Source: JBBDIM01 sp040880405 (GTDB taxonomy: Bacteria > Planctomycetota > Planctomycetia > Pirellulales > Pirellulaceae). Taken from it: a stretch of DNA of 64,000 nucleotides. Below are positions 9,148-17,891 of this stretch, one piece after another. The stretch covers positions 1 through 64,000 of the forward strand of contig JBBDIM010000104.1 in NCBI GenBank assembly GCA_040880405.1, written 5' to 3'. Each line of letters starts with the position of its first letter. Position 1 is the stretch's first letter. The notes below the pieces were generated by a model. It made no database searches. It worked only from the letters and a program-made list of their open reading frames with translations, and had not been told where the DNA came from. The position numbers and the translations under genes were made by a program.

Positions 9148-9315
9148 ATCCCCGTACGAGTTTGGCGAGCCAATCGCTGCCGCTGGGTTGTCCGGTCAAT
9201 TAGCGAGAGAAATTCCGGCCTTCAAAATAGAGCGTTTGGACGGGGATAAGTACAATTACGGGGGCTGCGGTTTAGGGTTCCGGGCCGCCGACTCCTTGTA
9301 ATTGAACTCATCCCC
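9148..9315. repeat. Second, partial copy of the GGGGA-n-CAATT element, core inverted
   Basis: The core at 9148-9240 is the reverse complement of the core of the element at 8790-9027 (shared CGTACGAGTTTGGCG and CTGCCGCTGGGTTGTCC blocks). It is followed by a B-like box (GGGGATAAGTACAATTAC) and a reversed A box ending at 9315; the other flank is missing. Just before it, 9101-9133 carries the 'CTGCG-CTCCGCGTCTCTGCG' type repeat seen again at 23330-23400 and 32690-32780. Confidence 0.8.
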
Positions 9316-9376
9316 TGTCGCTTCAATGTGCCTTCGGTGTGCTCTGCGTGGTTGTCTTACTGGGTGCTTGTACCGC

Positions 9377-11017
9377 TTACTCGTCCCAGGGGCTTTGCGG
9401 CACTTCGATCGGCCGCGCTGCGCCAGCCTGTGGGCTTCTGGGCGGCAGGACCGATTCGGACCGGGCCGGTACCAGGTCGCGGCCCGAGAGGTACAACTGC
9501 AAGAGCAGCATGAGGGCCGCCGAGCCAAGCAAGATGATGGTGACCGGTATCACCTGCGAGTTGTTGACCGAGCCGCCGGAGAATAGCTCTTCAAATGTCC
9601 AGAATGGATTGGCCACTTGGAAGAGGGTGTAGTTATGATCGCGAAAGTTGGAGTACCAGAGTTGGAAACTCCAAGGGAGTCCGCAGGCAGCCGCCATGAC
9701 AATGACATGGATCAACAGCGAAACGAAAATTCCCCCCTGGCCCAGACGGTGGACCCCGGCCATGATCACTCTGCCCAAGCCTAAGTAACAAATGACGTAG
9801 CAGGGGAGCAGTATCGACATCCAAAAGATGCCTTCGTGGTTCGGCCCATAGGGTTGGATTAAGGTGCGGGGAAACAAGGTAGTCGATGCGACCACGATCC
9901 CGCCGGAGATCGCCCCGCTGACCGCGAGGAAGTATCCTCGCGCGGGTCCTGGCAACCGCCAATTCAGCCGAACGCGGCCCCACAGCGATTCGGGAATCGT
10001 GCGTCGTACGCGGGGCGAGAGGACCGGGGACTCGCCGACCATCAGCGCGCCCATCACTCCCCAATGAAGGCAGCCGACGATAATCGCGCCGGCCAATGGG
10101 CCGATATGATTGGCATTCAAGTAAACATAACCCCACCAGAGGAGAAACAAAAAATGTTGACCCAGCATGACCATCCGCAGCTTCCAAACGCGGTTTTCGC
10201 TGGGAAAAGTGATCCGCGCGGTGGCGGCGTGGTAGATCAGCAGAACGTAGCTGATGTAAACGGTGAGTGCCGCCAGCCAGGCGGTCCAAAAGTCGGCATT
10301 GTCATAGGCTCGCCACGAGGTGTCTTCGAACAGAAACTCGTACGAGACGTACAAGCCCCAGTAATAGACAATGGCCAGCCCCAGGATAATGCCAACCGAC
10401 ACCACCGCCTGCCAATGCCGCGCATTGGCGATCGTGGCCAATAACAAGCCCAGAACCGACAGCAACAGCGACAGCAAAAACGAAAAGACGAGGCAAAGTC
10501 CGATCGAGATGACATCGATCCCCCGCAGCAAATAAGTGAACGCCACGCAGGGGGCCAGCGCGGAAAAATAAACCAGCATTTGCACGACGGCGCTGCCCAG
10601 TTTTCCCTGGATGATATGCCCAGGCCCGAGGGTCGAGATCGAGAGTAGTTCATAGGTGCCATCCTCTCGCTCGGCCGCCAAACTGCGAAAGGCGGTGTAC
10701 GGGATGATGATAATCAGCGGGAAGAGCAGGATATCGATATAACCTACCAAAAGCACCGGCCCATCCGGGGCGTAGGCGATGCCGGGAGAGCGCATGATGA
10801 TGGCGACCAGCGACCAGACCCAACCGGCGAGCAGGACCAGCGTGAAGGTGATGGCGAATTGCTTGCTCTTGAGGGCCTGTCGGGTCTCCTTAACCAGAAT
10901 CGGGTTGAGGTACTCGCTTCCCCATTCCAGCAAGGCGTCCCACCGCTTCAGCCATGAGTCGCTGGTGGCCGGAGCCTGCTCCGCCTGGATCGGTTCGGTA
11001 ATTTCGCCCGAAGTCAT
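9377..11017 (-). CDS. ABC-2 type transporter permease
   Basis: This 546-residue integral membrane protein has about 12 predicted transmembrane segments. The N-terminal part is typical of ABC-2 permeases of the gliding/export type: 'NPILVKETRQALKSKQF', a membrane helix, then 'AAEREDGTYELLSISTLGP', a conserved cytoplasmic loop of this group. Its start overlaps the stop of the ATPase gene by four bases (ATGA at 11014-11017), so the two are surely translated together. It should form the membrane channel partner of the ATPase. The substrate cannot be told from sequence. The 3' end lies next to the nested repeats at 8790-9315. Confidence 0.9.
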   Translation of the reverse strand: MTSGEITEPIQAEQAPATSDSWLKRWDALLEWGSEYLNPILVKETRQALKSKQFAITFTLVLLAGWVWSLVAIIMRSPGIAYAPDGPVLLVGYIDILLFPLIIIIPYTAFRSLAAEREDGTYELLSISTLGPGHIIQGKLGSAVVQMLVYFSALAPCVAFTYLLRGIDVISIGLCLVFSFLLSLLLSVLGLLLATIANARHWQAVVSVGIILGLAIVYYWGLYVSYEFLFEDTSWRAYDNADFWTAWLAALTVYISYVLLIYHAATARITFPSENRVWKLRMVMLGQHFLFLLWWGYVYLNANHIGPLAGAIIVGCLHWGVMGALMVGESPVLSPRVRRTIPESLWGRVRLNWRLPGPARGYFLAVSGAISGGIVVASTTLFPRTLIQPYGPNHEGIFWMSILLPCYVICYLGLGRVIMAGVHRLGQGGIFVSLLIHVIVMAAACGLPWSFQLWYSNFRDHNYTLFQVANPFWTFEELFSGGSVNNSQVIPVTIILLGSAALMLLLQLYLSGRDLVPARSESVLPPRSPQAGAARPIEVPQSPWDE

Positions 11018-11961
11018 TGCACCCGTCCCTTGGTCACTTGCAAAAAGACATCTTCCAGCGAGGAGTGTTTGGCGGCGAACTCCGCGATCTTGAAATCGGC
11101 CAGAACCATTTCCCGGAGCAGCGCAGCCTCTTCTTCCCGATCACCCTGATGAGCGAAGGTCACCAGTTGCCCATCGATTACGACATCCTGAAGGTCGGTC
11201 TTGGAGGCAAGCCACTCGGTCAGGCGGACGACATCCTCCAGCACGCGAACGCGGACCCGGCTCAGATTCACCTGGCCACGCTGGATCTCGTTGACACTGC
11301 CGGTCGCTAGGAGTTGGCCCTGTTCAATGATGCCGACCACGTCGCACATCTCGGCCAGCTCAGTCAGAATGTGCGAGCTTACCAGGATCGTTTTGCCGGC
11401 CTGCGAGAGCCGCGTGATCATCTCTCGCAGTTCAATCCGAGCCCGCGGATCGAGCCCCGCGGCCGGTTCGTCCAGGATCAGGACGCTCGGGTCGTGGATC
11501 ATCGAGCGACCGAGGCAGAGCCGCTGTTTCATTCCTTTGGAGAGCCCGTTGATCGGCTTCTCCGCCAAAATATCCAACCCGGTGAACTCCATGGTGCGCT
11601 CCAGCGCCATCCTCCGCTCACGTCCCTTCATGCCGTACGAGCGAGCAAAAAAGTCCAGGTATTCCCAGCAGTTCACATTCGCGTACACGCCAAAGGCGTC
11701 CGGCATGAAGCCCAACCGCCGGCGGACTTTGTCCGGATCGTTGATCACCGAGTGCCCATCGACCAAGGCGTCTCCGGCCGAGGGTAAATCGAGCGTCGCG
11801 AGGATTCTCATGCTGGTGGTCTTGCCCGCGCCGTTGGGGCCGATGTAGCCGAAGACCTGGCCGGGGTAAACCTCGAACGAGATATCCCGAACCGCTTCGG
11901 TGCGGCCGAAGTTGCGATGCAAGCGGCGGAGCTCGATCATCGCGTTACGGGTTTGAATCAT
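11014..11961 (-). CDS. ABC transporter ATP-binding protein
   Basis: A 315-residue ATPase with Walker A GPNGAGKTTSMRI, Q-loop region 'LGFMPDAFGVY', signature LSKGMKQRLCLGR, Walker B VLILDEPAAGLDP and the switch histidine in ILVSSHILTELAEM. The C-terminal ~90 residues form the extension common in ABC-2 (CcmA/NatA-like) exporters. The ATG at 11961 has GGGGAGGA upstream and was preferred to the ATG at 11940, which has none; it makes the gene overlap the end of the upstream gene by 17 bases. With the permease and the large membrane-anchored protein it forms one operon, likely an exporter or an envelope-remodelling machine. Confidence 0.93.
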   Translation of the reverse strand: MIQTRNAMIELRRLHRNFGRTEAVRDISFEVYPGQVFGYIGPNGAGKTTSMRILATLDLPSAGDALVDGHSVINDPDKVRRRLGFMPDAFGVYANVNCWEYLDFFARSYGMKGRERRMALERTMEFTGLDILAEKPINGLSKGMKQRLCLGRSMIHDPSVLILDEPAAGLDPRARIELREMITRLSQAGKTILVSSHILTELAEMCDVVGIIEQGQLLATGSVNEIQRGQVNLSRVRVRVLEDVVRLTEWLASKTDLQDVVIDGQLVTFAHQGDREEEAALLREMVLADFKIAEFAAKHSSLEDVFLQVTKGRVQ

Positions 11962-14302
11962 CGGTTGGTCCTCCCCACCTGCCGTACACAATGTCGATAC
12001 TTAGTTCGCCCGCCGGCACTCCCTCGACACCCCAGGGTACTTCGGGAAAATGTTCGACCACGGCCAGGTAACTGTATGGCTGACTGTCGTTCAGGACTGC
12101 GGTGATCACCTTGTCTAACTCCCGTTCCAGGGCACTGGATGTGAAACTCGGGTCCGGCAGATGGGTATCGATAAAGTAGCCTGAGTAATGCCGATTTCGG
12201 CGTCCTGAGCGATAGTTCGCCCGGTACACGAATCCCGGTGGTGTCTCCATGTTGGCGTCCGTGAGCAGCCTTCGCATTTCTCCCTTGTCGACGTCCCCGT
12301 CGGCGGCAAGCTGGACGCTCTCGCCAGGAGCGAGCCGCTCGATTTGAAACGGAGTACCCTGCGGATCGATAACAATCGCGTGCAGAATCGGCGTGTCGAG
12401 TAAATTCGTGACGCGGAGGCCACCTTGGTCCTCCCCCTCCTGGATCTCCAGGCGGCGTTCGGTTTCAAACGGCCGAATCGCGAGAAGCTGCCGAGTTACG
12501 CGAGACCGAAAATAGCCCTGCTTGAGCCACTGATCATCCCGCCAATGGAGTTCGCGGTTTCCTTGCCAATCGTCGTGCGGGTTATGTTCGCGAAGGTGGA
12601 TCGCGGTGTCGGTCGGATAGTGGAGACCGCTGGAAGGGGCCAGCCCCGCATAGTAGGCCTGGAGCGAGTAATTCGCGCCGCGAGACTCGACCTGATCGAG
12701 CAGCGTGAGCGAGCGAATCCGCGTACGCGTTGAGAATCCATCGGCAAACACGGCATAAATCATTAAGGTGCCGGTCACAATAAACGCCCCCAGCGGCACG
12801 GTGAACACCAGCCAGTTGAGTCGCCGCATGGCCCGCAGCAAAAAGTAATTCACCGGGCCGATGACAATCACGAACAACGAAATCAGCACCAGGAACGATG
12901 TGACCGGGGCCATGCCAACCCCCGGGATCAAAAACTCCCAAAACCCTTGGTTGATCCGACCGCGCGAGAGCCCCAGTCGCTGAAACGGTGCCCAGCGATG
13001 CGAACCGATTTGCGCGGCGAGTTGCTCCCAGCTTTGAGGCGTACCGGGGAAGGGGCTGCCTGGGATCACGGCCACCATGCCGAAGCCCAGGCTGTAGGTC
13101 CCGCGGAGGCGGGTCACGGTTGGCATATCCGCGGCGGGAAGCGATTGGACGTTAAAATGCATGCCTCCATCTTGATCAATGAAGAGTGGCTCATAACCCG
13201 TTCCATAGTTCTGATTCGCCTGATAGGGGTATCCATACACAGGGTTCGAGCCGTTCCGCAAGTCGTTCGGGGAAAGCGAGTGTTGGCCTTGCGGTGGAGT
13301 GGTGAATTTTCGATTCTCGAGTGGCTGGGTGTGGAACAGCCGTAGTGCCTCTTGCGGCGGCGTGCGAACCGGTTCCTCGTACCAAACCACCACGGTGCCC
13401 CCCGCCAATATCCACTCTTCCAACGCCGTGAAGCGAGTGGTCAGGTTGTTCCGCATTTCCTCTAGGTCGTCGTACCGAATGAACAGCAGGTCGACGCCAC
13501 TCAGCCCCAGCCAATGTTCGGGAGATTGGGCGAGGGGGAGGATATCGAGCCGGGGGAACTGGGGCAGAAACGGGAGCATCTCTTCCGGGGTAGCGACTCC
13601 CTGAAATTGTTTTGAGGCGTTTTGGCCGCCGCCCCACCCTTCAAATTCGTTGTACATCACCCGCAGGTCGGGCAGGGGATATCGGTACGAATCGCCTTCC
13701 GCTTGGCGGAGCTTTTTCTGCTCGGTGATCCACGCGGAACGTTGATCGCGGGTCGGGGCATCGGCGTGGAGGATTAAGATCGAGGGGTTGGCCTCGGTTC
13801 GGCCTGTGGCGGATCCGGTATAGTCTTCCCCGCTCAGTTCCTCGACTTGCGTGCCATCCTCGAAGGTCCGCACGAAAATCCCGTGCCAGGCGGCTTCCTG
13901 TGGCATCAGGATGGTGATTTTGACTTCCCGTTCGCCTTGGGGTAGCTCGACAAGTTTTCCGACCCATTGTTGCCGGTTTTCGGCGTTATTTTGGTTGTAT
14001 GGATCGAAGGCCCGTAGTTCGACCCACAAAACCCGGTCGCGTGGCGTGGGACTGCCGGTGTTGGTGCTCAGGGTAACCGTCACCGGTCGATAGGCCCGGC
14101 TCTCGACCCAGCGGGTATCGATCCGCAGGATCAAGCCGCTGCTCCGCGTGGGGTTGGGGTTGCCTCCGGCAAATTGGGGTCTGGGGACCGGCAAGGTGAA
14201 CTGGGTGCCGCTCTCGGCGTGAACCGCGGTCGCCCAGCTAAGCAGCACCAGCCAAAGCACCCAACCGCGCCTTGCGTGGGAAGATAATCCCCTGTCAACC
14301 AT
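11945..14302 (-). CDS. Membrane-anchored protein with large periplasmic domain, ABC operon partner
   Basis: The 785-residue product starts with a signal peptide (RRGWVLWLVLLSWATAVHA), has a ~430-residue non-cytoplasmic domain rich in beta and Rossmann-like segments ('VDLLFIRYDDLEEMRNN' and 'LEEWILAGGTVVVWYE' recall the class I glutamine-amidotransferase-like fold), then two close transmembrane helices (TSFLVLISLFVIVIGPVNYF and LVFTVPLGAFIVTGTLMIYA) and a ~270-residue C-terminal domain. Similar proteins accompany ABC-2 ATPase/permease pairs in planctomycetes and in gliding-type systems (a GldG-like role). The start may be this ATG or the GTG three bases upstream. I cannot assign a reaction. 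Confidence 0.75.
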   Translation of the reverse strand: MVDRGLSSHARRGWVLWLVLLSWATAVHAESGTQFTLPVPRPQFAGGNPNPTRSSGLILRIDTRWVESRAYRPVTVTLSTNTGSPTPRDRVLWVELRAFDPYNQNNAENRQQWVGKLVELPQGEREVKITILMPQEAAWHGIFVRTFEDGTQVEELSGEDYTGSATGRTEANPSILILHADAPTRDQRSAWITEQKKLRQAEGDSYRYPLPDLRVMYNEFEGWGGGQNASKQFQGVATPEEMLPFLPQFPRLDILPLAQSPEHWLGLSGVDLLFIRYDDLEEMRNNLTTRFTALEEWILAGGTVVVWYEEPVRTPPQEALRLFHTQPLENRKFTTPPQGQHSLSPNDLRNGSNPVYGYPYQANQNYGTGYEPLFIDQDGGMHFNVQSLPAADMPTVTRLRGTYSLGFGMVAVIPGSPFPGTPQSWEQLAAQIGSHRWAPFQRLGLSRGRINQGFWEFLIPGVGMAPVTSFLVLISLFVIVIGPVNYFLLRAMRRLNWLVFTVPLGAFIVTGTLMIYAVFADGFSTRTRIRSLTLLDQVESRGANYSLQAYYAGLAPSSGLHYPTDTAIHLREHNPHDDWQGNRELHWRDDQWLKQGYFRSRVTRQLLAIRPFETERRLEIQEGEDQGGLRVTNLLDTPILHAIVIDPQGTPFQIERLAPGESVQLAADGDVDKGEMRRLLTDANMETPPGFVYRANYRSGRRNRHYSGYFIDTHLPDPSFTSSALERELDKVITAVLNDSQPYSYLAVVEHFPEVPWGVEGVPAGELSIDIVYGRWGGPTDDSNP

Positions 14303-14390
14303 CACCAGGCACCCTTGTTATCGTTGGAAAAGTGAGTGGGAGTCGGTTTTCGCGAAAAGCTGTTCGCGGCGCATGCCGCGTCGAGACGTG

Positions 14391-14681
14391 TTAATCCAAC
14401 GGGATATCTTGCGGAGGCAAGATCTGGGGGGCCTTCGTCTCGTGGGCGAACGGGGATTGCGGCTGCTCGCGTCGAGTCAGCTCTGAGAGCTTCATCATCA
14501 GGAAACCCGTTCCGGTAATCGCCAAGTGAATCGTCAACCAGGCCGCCCACGCCATGAAGGCGAACAAAATCGCTTGCGCGATCATCGCCCCATGCCAGGC
14601 CTGGATCGCAACCCAGCACCACACGGCAAACAGGCCGGTGAATAGCAGGATCTTCTTGATGGAATATTGGGGGAGTAACAT
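14391..14681 (-). CDS. Small membrane protein, first gene of the ABC operon
   Basis: A 96-residue protein starting MLLPQYSIKKILLFTGL, with two transmembrane helices (KKILLFTGLFAVWCWVAIQA and AQAILFAFMAWAAWLTIHLA) and a short polar proline-rich tail. The ATG at 14681 has AGGA four bases upstream; the frame is open for 250 bases further upstream but that part has no protein character. It lies 88 bases upstream of the large membrane protein and in the same direction, so it probably opens the operon. I do not recognise a family. Confidence 0.65.
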   Translation of the reverse strand: MLLPQYSIKKILLFTGLFAVWCWVAIQAWHGAMIAQAILFAFMAWAAWLTIHLAITGTGFLMMKLSELTRREQPQSPFAHETKAPQILPPQDIPLD

Positions 14682-14941
14682 GGATCCTATTGTCTCTCCC
14701 CAGGAGGGGTTTGCAATTGGTCCGTTGTCGGAAAACGGGAGGATCGTCCGGAAAGCCTTACCGCCTCTATTCGTTCGTAGATGGTCGATCTTGGACCGGC
14801 CCAAAAAAAGGAATCCCTTGGACTGGGGAGTCGATTTTTCTTTTCTCCGTTCAGGGCGTACACTAAAGGCGTAGAAACTTCCCCCTGGTTGAAGACGCGG
14901 CATTGCCCGCGCTGCCCCTTGCCTCGGATCCACCGACTGCC

Positions 14942-15337
14942 GTGAACTTGGAATTTCGCCACATTTTCGATCAGCTTCTGGAAGAGGTTCTGGCCACGCT
15001 GCCCGACGAGATTGTTGATATTTTGGAGGATGTTCCGCTCTATGTCGAGGATTATCCGTCCGAGGGAATCATGCGGCAGATGCGCATCCGTGACCGCACC
15101 AGCCTCTGCGGCCTCTACACCGGCATCCCGCTGATCAACCGCACCGCGGAAGTCCAACCGGTCCTCTCCGACGCAATCCACCTCTTCCGCGAAGGCATCG
15201 CCGCCCACACGGTCGCCATTGCGGGGCGGTTAAAAAAAGAAGAACTAAAACGCCAAATCCGAATCACCCTCCTCCACGAACTAGGCCACCACCACGGGTT
15301 TGATGAGGATGAGCTGGAGGAGATGGGGTATGGGTAA
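14942..15337 (+). CDS. Small zincin-like metallopeptidase family protein
   Basis: The 131-residue protein matches the small metallopeptidase family PF06262: an opening helix 'FDQLLEEVLATLPDEIVDILEDV', then 'IRDRTSLCGLYTGIPL', and the zinc site HELGHHHGFDEDEL near the C-terminus (HExxH followed by H and an acidic cluster). The GTG at 14942 gives the usual family length; a TTG at 14903 in the same frame would add 13 residues, and neither has a strong ribosome-binding site. The biological role of the family is unknown. It is transcribed away from the ABC operon. Confidence 0.85.
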   Translation: MNLEFRHIFDQLLEEVLATLPDEIVDILEDVPLYVEDYPSEGIMRQMRIRDRTSLCGLYTGIPLINRTAEVQPVLSDAIHLFREGIAAHTVAIAGRLKKEELKRQIRITLLHELGHHHGFDEDELEEMGYG

Positions 15338-15523
15338 CGGGGCATGTGCCAAAGCCACCATTTTCTTGGGCGAGTTGTCGAATTCCGGTCCGGCCAGTCG
15401 ACTAGTTCATGAAGGGTGGGAACTCGGCCCGCCTGAAGGCCGGCGCTCAGATCGTGTGCAATCGCATTATTGCGGCACGTCGGCTCAAGCTATCCAGGAA
15501 AAATTGCGTGGAGATTTTTTACC

Positions 15524-16054
15524 ATGGCAAAGCTCGTCTTTGGAATGAACCTGTCCTTGGATGGCTATGTCGACCATCAGGAATTTGGGCCAGGCCCGGC
15601 GCTCTTTCGCCACTGGATTGAGCAGGTGCGCGACTTGGCGGGCAGCGTGTACGGTCGCCGCATGTACGAGATCATGCGATATTGGGACGAAGATGATCCC
15701 AAGTGGGACCCGGATCGACGCGAGTTCGCGGCGGCGTGGCGGCGACAACCGAAGTGGGTCGTGTCGCGCTCGTTGAAGTCGGTCGGCCCCAACGCCACAC
15801 TTGTCGAGGATGACATCGAGGGGGTGATCCGTGACTTGAAGGCTCGGCTCGTTGGGGAGATTTCCGTTTCCGGACCAAACCTGGCGCGAACCCTATCCGA
15901 CCTTGGTCTTATTGACGAGTATCGGCTCTATTTCCACCCCGTCGTGCTCGGTCGCGGCACGCCGTTCTTTGCGGGCCCGCGTCCGCCACTCCGCTTTGTG
16001 GCCAGCGATCTCGTGGACGAGGACGTGATTCGGTTGACGTACGTACCCGCGTAA
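15524..16054 (+). CDS. Dihydrofolate reductase-like protein (RibD C-terminal family)
   Basis: A 176-residue member of the RibD_C/DHFR-like superfamily (YyaP/YwjB group). It opens with AKLVFGMNLSLDGYVDHQEF, has the 'YGRRMYEIM' helix, and closes with 'GEISVSGPNLARTLSDLGLIDEYRLYFHPVVLGRGTPFF', the typical NADPH-binding and strand region. The ATG at 15524 has GGAG ten bases upstream. It may reduce a pterin or pyrimidine-like compound using NADPH, but the group is poorly characterised and true folate reduction is unlikely. It stands alone between two unrelated genes, followed by a repeat element. Confidence 0.88.
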   Translation: MAKLVFGMNLSLDGYVDHQEFGPGPALFRHWIEQVRDLAGSVYGRRMYEIMRYWDEDDPKWDPDRREFAAAWRRQPKWVVSRSLKSVGPNATLVEDDIEGVIRDLKARLVGEISVSGPNLARTLSDLGLIDEYRLYFHPVVLGRGTPFFAGPRPPLRFVASDLVDEDVIRLTYVPA

Positions 16055-16062
16055 TCTCGGCT

Positions 16063-16410
16063 GGGTGCCACAGTTGAGCTGGTCGATTGCCGTGTGTGCC
16101 ACTGGCATCTTGCCAGTGCTTTGGTTCTCTATCCTCAGCAAGTGCCGAAACCTCGCGCGGGGGCGGTCAAGCTGAACTCCATTATGGCAAAAGGCAAATC
16201 ACCAGGCCACGCAATAATTTGAGCGGCAGGGCTTTAACCCTGCCGGGAATCGGGTGGTTTTAGCTGCGTCGACCGGTGATTCGAGTCTTGCCATAATGGG
16301 AGTCAGGTAGGCAGCGCAAGAACGGTGCGACGTTTGTTCACAATGGCAAAGCCAAGCACTGGCAAGATGCCAGTGGCACACGGAGATGTTGATCGGTTCG
16401 ACAGTGCCAC
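16063..16410. repeat. Palindromic element with ~58-bp terminal inverted repeats (TGCCACTGGC family)
   Basis: The left end (16063-16125) and right end (16347-16410) are near reverse complements. Each contains the hairpin CACTGGCA-TCT-TGCCAGTG and starts with GTGCCAC/GTGGCAC. A second inverted pair lies inside (CATTATGGCAA near 16180 and TTGCCATAATGG near 16288), and at the centre is a perfect hairpin, GGCAGGGCTTTAACCCTGCC (16225-16244). No open frame belongs to it. It looks like a MITE or a REP-type element and fills most of the 510-bp gap after the DHFR-like gene. Confidence 0.85.
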
Positions 16411-16566
16411 ACGGCGTTGGCCAGCCTGATCAAGGCAAGGTGGTCCAATTCGTCCTCGACGTATTTTCAAATACGCCTGGAGGGCGATTTGCTCGTCTGC
16501 CTTGCCACACTGGACAAGTACGACCTCTCGCTTTGATCATCACGAATAATCCAGGGTAAGAACATC

Positions 16567-17673
16567 ATGCCGAACGCCCTCACCGTCGATCACTTGCGCC
16601 GCTACGCCATTACTCGGAGCCTCTTTAAGCCGACGTCCTTGCCGCGTGCCATTGCCAAACTTGGATTTGTACAGTTCGACCCGATACGTGCCCCGGCACG
16701 CGCACAGGATTTGACGCTTCGCCATCGCGTGGCTGACTACCGCTCGGGTGATCTGGAGGCCCGCTACCCACGTCTAGCTGTCGAAGAGGATTTTTTTGTC
16801 AATTATGGAATTCTGCCGCGTGCCACTCAGCGCCTGATGCATCCTCGAACAGCGCGCACGGTTTGGTCACGCTCACGGCAGGCGCAAGCAGAGGCAGTAC
16901 TGGATTTTGTGCGAAGCGCGGGCGTGGTTCACCCGCGCGACGTCGACGCTGCCTTTCAGCATGGTACGACCAAGAACTGGTTTGGCGGCAACAGTCGGGC
17001 CAGCACACAACTTCTGGACGGGATGCACTATCGCGGATTGTTACGGGTGGCGCGGCGAGAGAGTGGTGTGCGGCTTTATGCGCCGCAACGCGTTTCTGAA
17101 CCTGACGGCCTGACGGATCCGGACGCCAACCTGGACGCATTGATCGACGTGGCGGTGGCCAAGTACGCGCCGCTGCCCTCGTCCACGCTCAGTCGCCTTG
17201 TCACGTGGATGGGCTCCGCGGCGGCCCCGCAGTGGCGCGAGCGACGCCGTGCGGCACTTCAGCGCACCAAGACGCGTCTGCCCCAGGCGATGGTGGATGG
17301 CTGCTGCTGGTATTGGCCGGTCGATGAAAATCCCGCCGGACGCCGGTTCAAGCGTGACGAGGCACTAAACGAAGAGCTATATCTGTTGGCACCCTTTGAC
17401 CCGCTCGTCTGGGACCGCGAACGCTTTGAGCGTTTCTGGGGTTGGTCTTATCGCTTCGAGGCCTATACTCCGGCACCGAAGCGGGTGCGTGGCTACTACG
17501 CGTTACCCATGCTGTGGCGCGGTCAGGTTATTGGCTGGGCTAACGTTTCCATTTGTGACGGGAAGTTGCGGTTGCAGCCAGGTTATGTCCAAGGGCATGC
17601 CCCACGGGATGCTGCCTTCAAGCCTGCGTTGCGGGAGGAGCAGGTGCGCCTAGAGCGGTTCCTCAGGCTGTGA
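16567..17673 (+). CDS. YcaQ-like winged-helix DNA glycosylase family protein
   Basis: This 368-residue protein belongs to the HTH_42/YcaQ (AlkX) family, whose studied members unhook DNA interstrand crosslinks by base excision. Family signatures: the N-terminal 'LRRYAITRSLF' helix, 'LGFVQFDPIRAPARAQDLTL' with the following 'HRVADYR', the winged-helix region around 190-260 ('PLPSSTLSRLVTWMG'), and 'LLAPFDPLVWDRERFERFWGWSYRFEAY-P-KRVRGYYALPML' near the C-terminus. In YcaQ the catalytic QxD motif lies in the N-terminal part; here FVQFDPI contains Q-F-D. Length is close to the usual ~400. The start ATG has GGTAAG upstream. Confidence is high for family, moderate for activity. Confidence 0.88.
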   Translation: MPNALTVDHLRRYAITRSLFKPTSLPRAIAKLGFVQFDPIRAPARAQDLTLRHRVADYRSGDLEARYPRLAVEEDFFVNYGILPRATQRLMHPRTARTVWSRSRQAQAEAVLDFVRSAGVVHPRDVDAAFQHGTTKNWFGGNSRASTQLLDGMHYRGLLRVARRESGVRLYAPQRVSEPDGLTDPDANLDALIDVAVAKYAPLPSSTLSRLVTWMGSAAAPQWRERRRAALQRTKTRLPQAMVDGCCWYWPVDENPAGRRFKRDEALNEELYLLAPFDPLVWDRERFERFWGWSYRFEAYTPAPKRVRGYYALPMLWRGQVIGWANVSICDGKLRLQPGYVQGHAPRDAAFKPALREEQVRLERFLRL

Positions 17674-17891
17674 GGATTGATTCGTGGGAAGAAATCGAAA
17701 ACAGAGACACCCAGCCTCCTGCTAATCAACATCCAGAGCCTTGCAAGGCGGGCCAGTGGCACACCAAGCAAATCAACCGACAGCGCCACCTCGCCGCAGC
17801 TCCTGAGTCCCAAGGGGACGTCTCACGACAGCCCGGGATGAAGTCCTGGGAACTCTTGACTCGCGTTCAGTCATGTAATATCATAAGTTGC

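Noticed and set aside
9256..9632. Several overlapping short frames at the edge of the nested repeats
   Set aside because: They consist of repeat sequence or lie antisense to the 3' end of the ABC permease.
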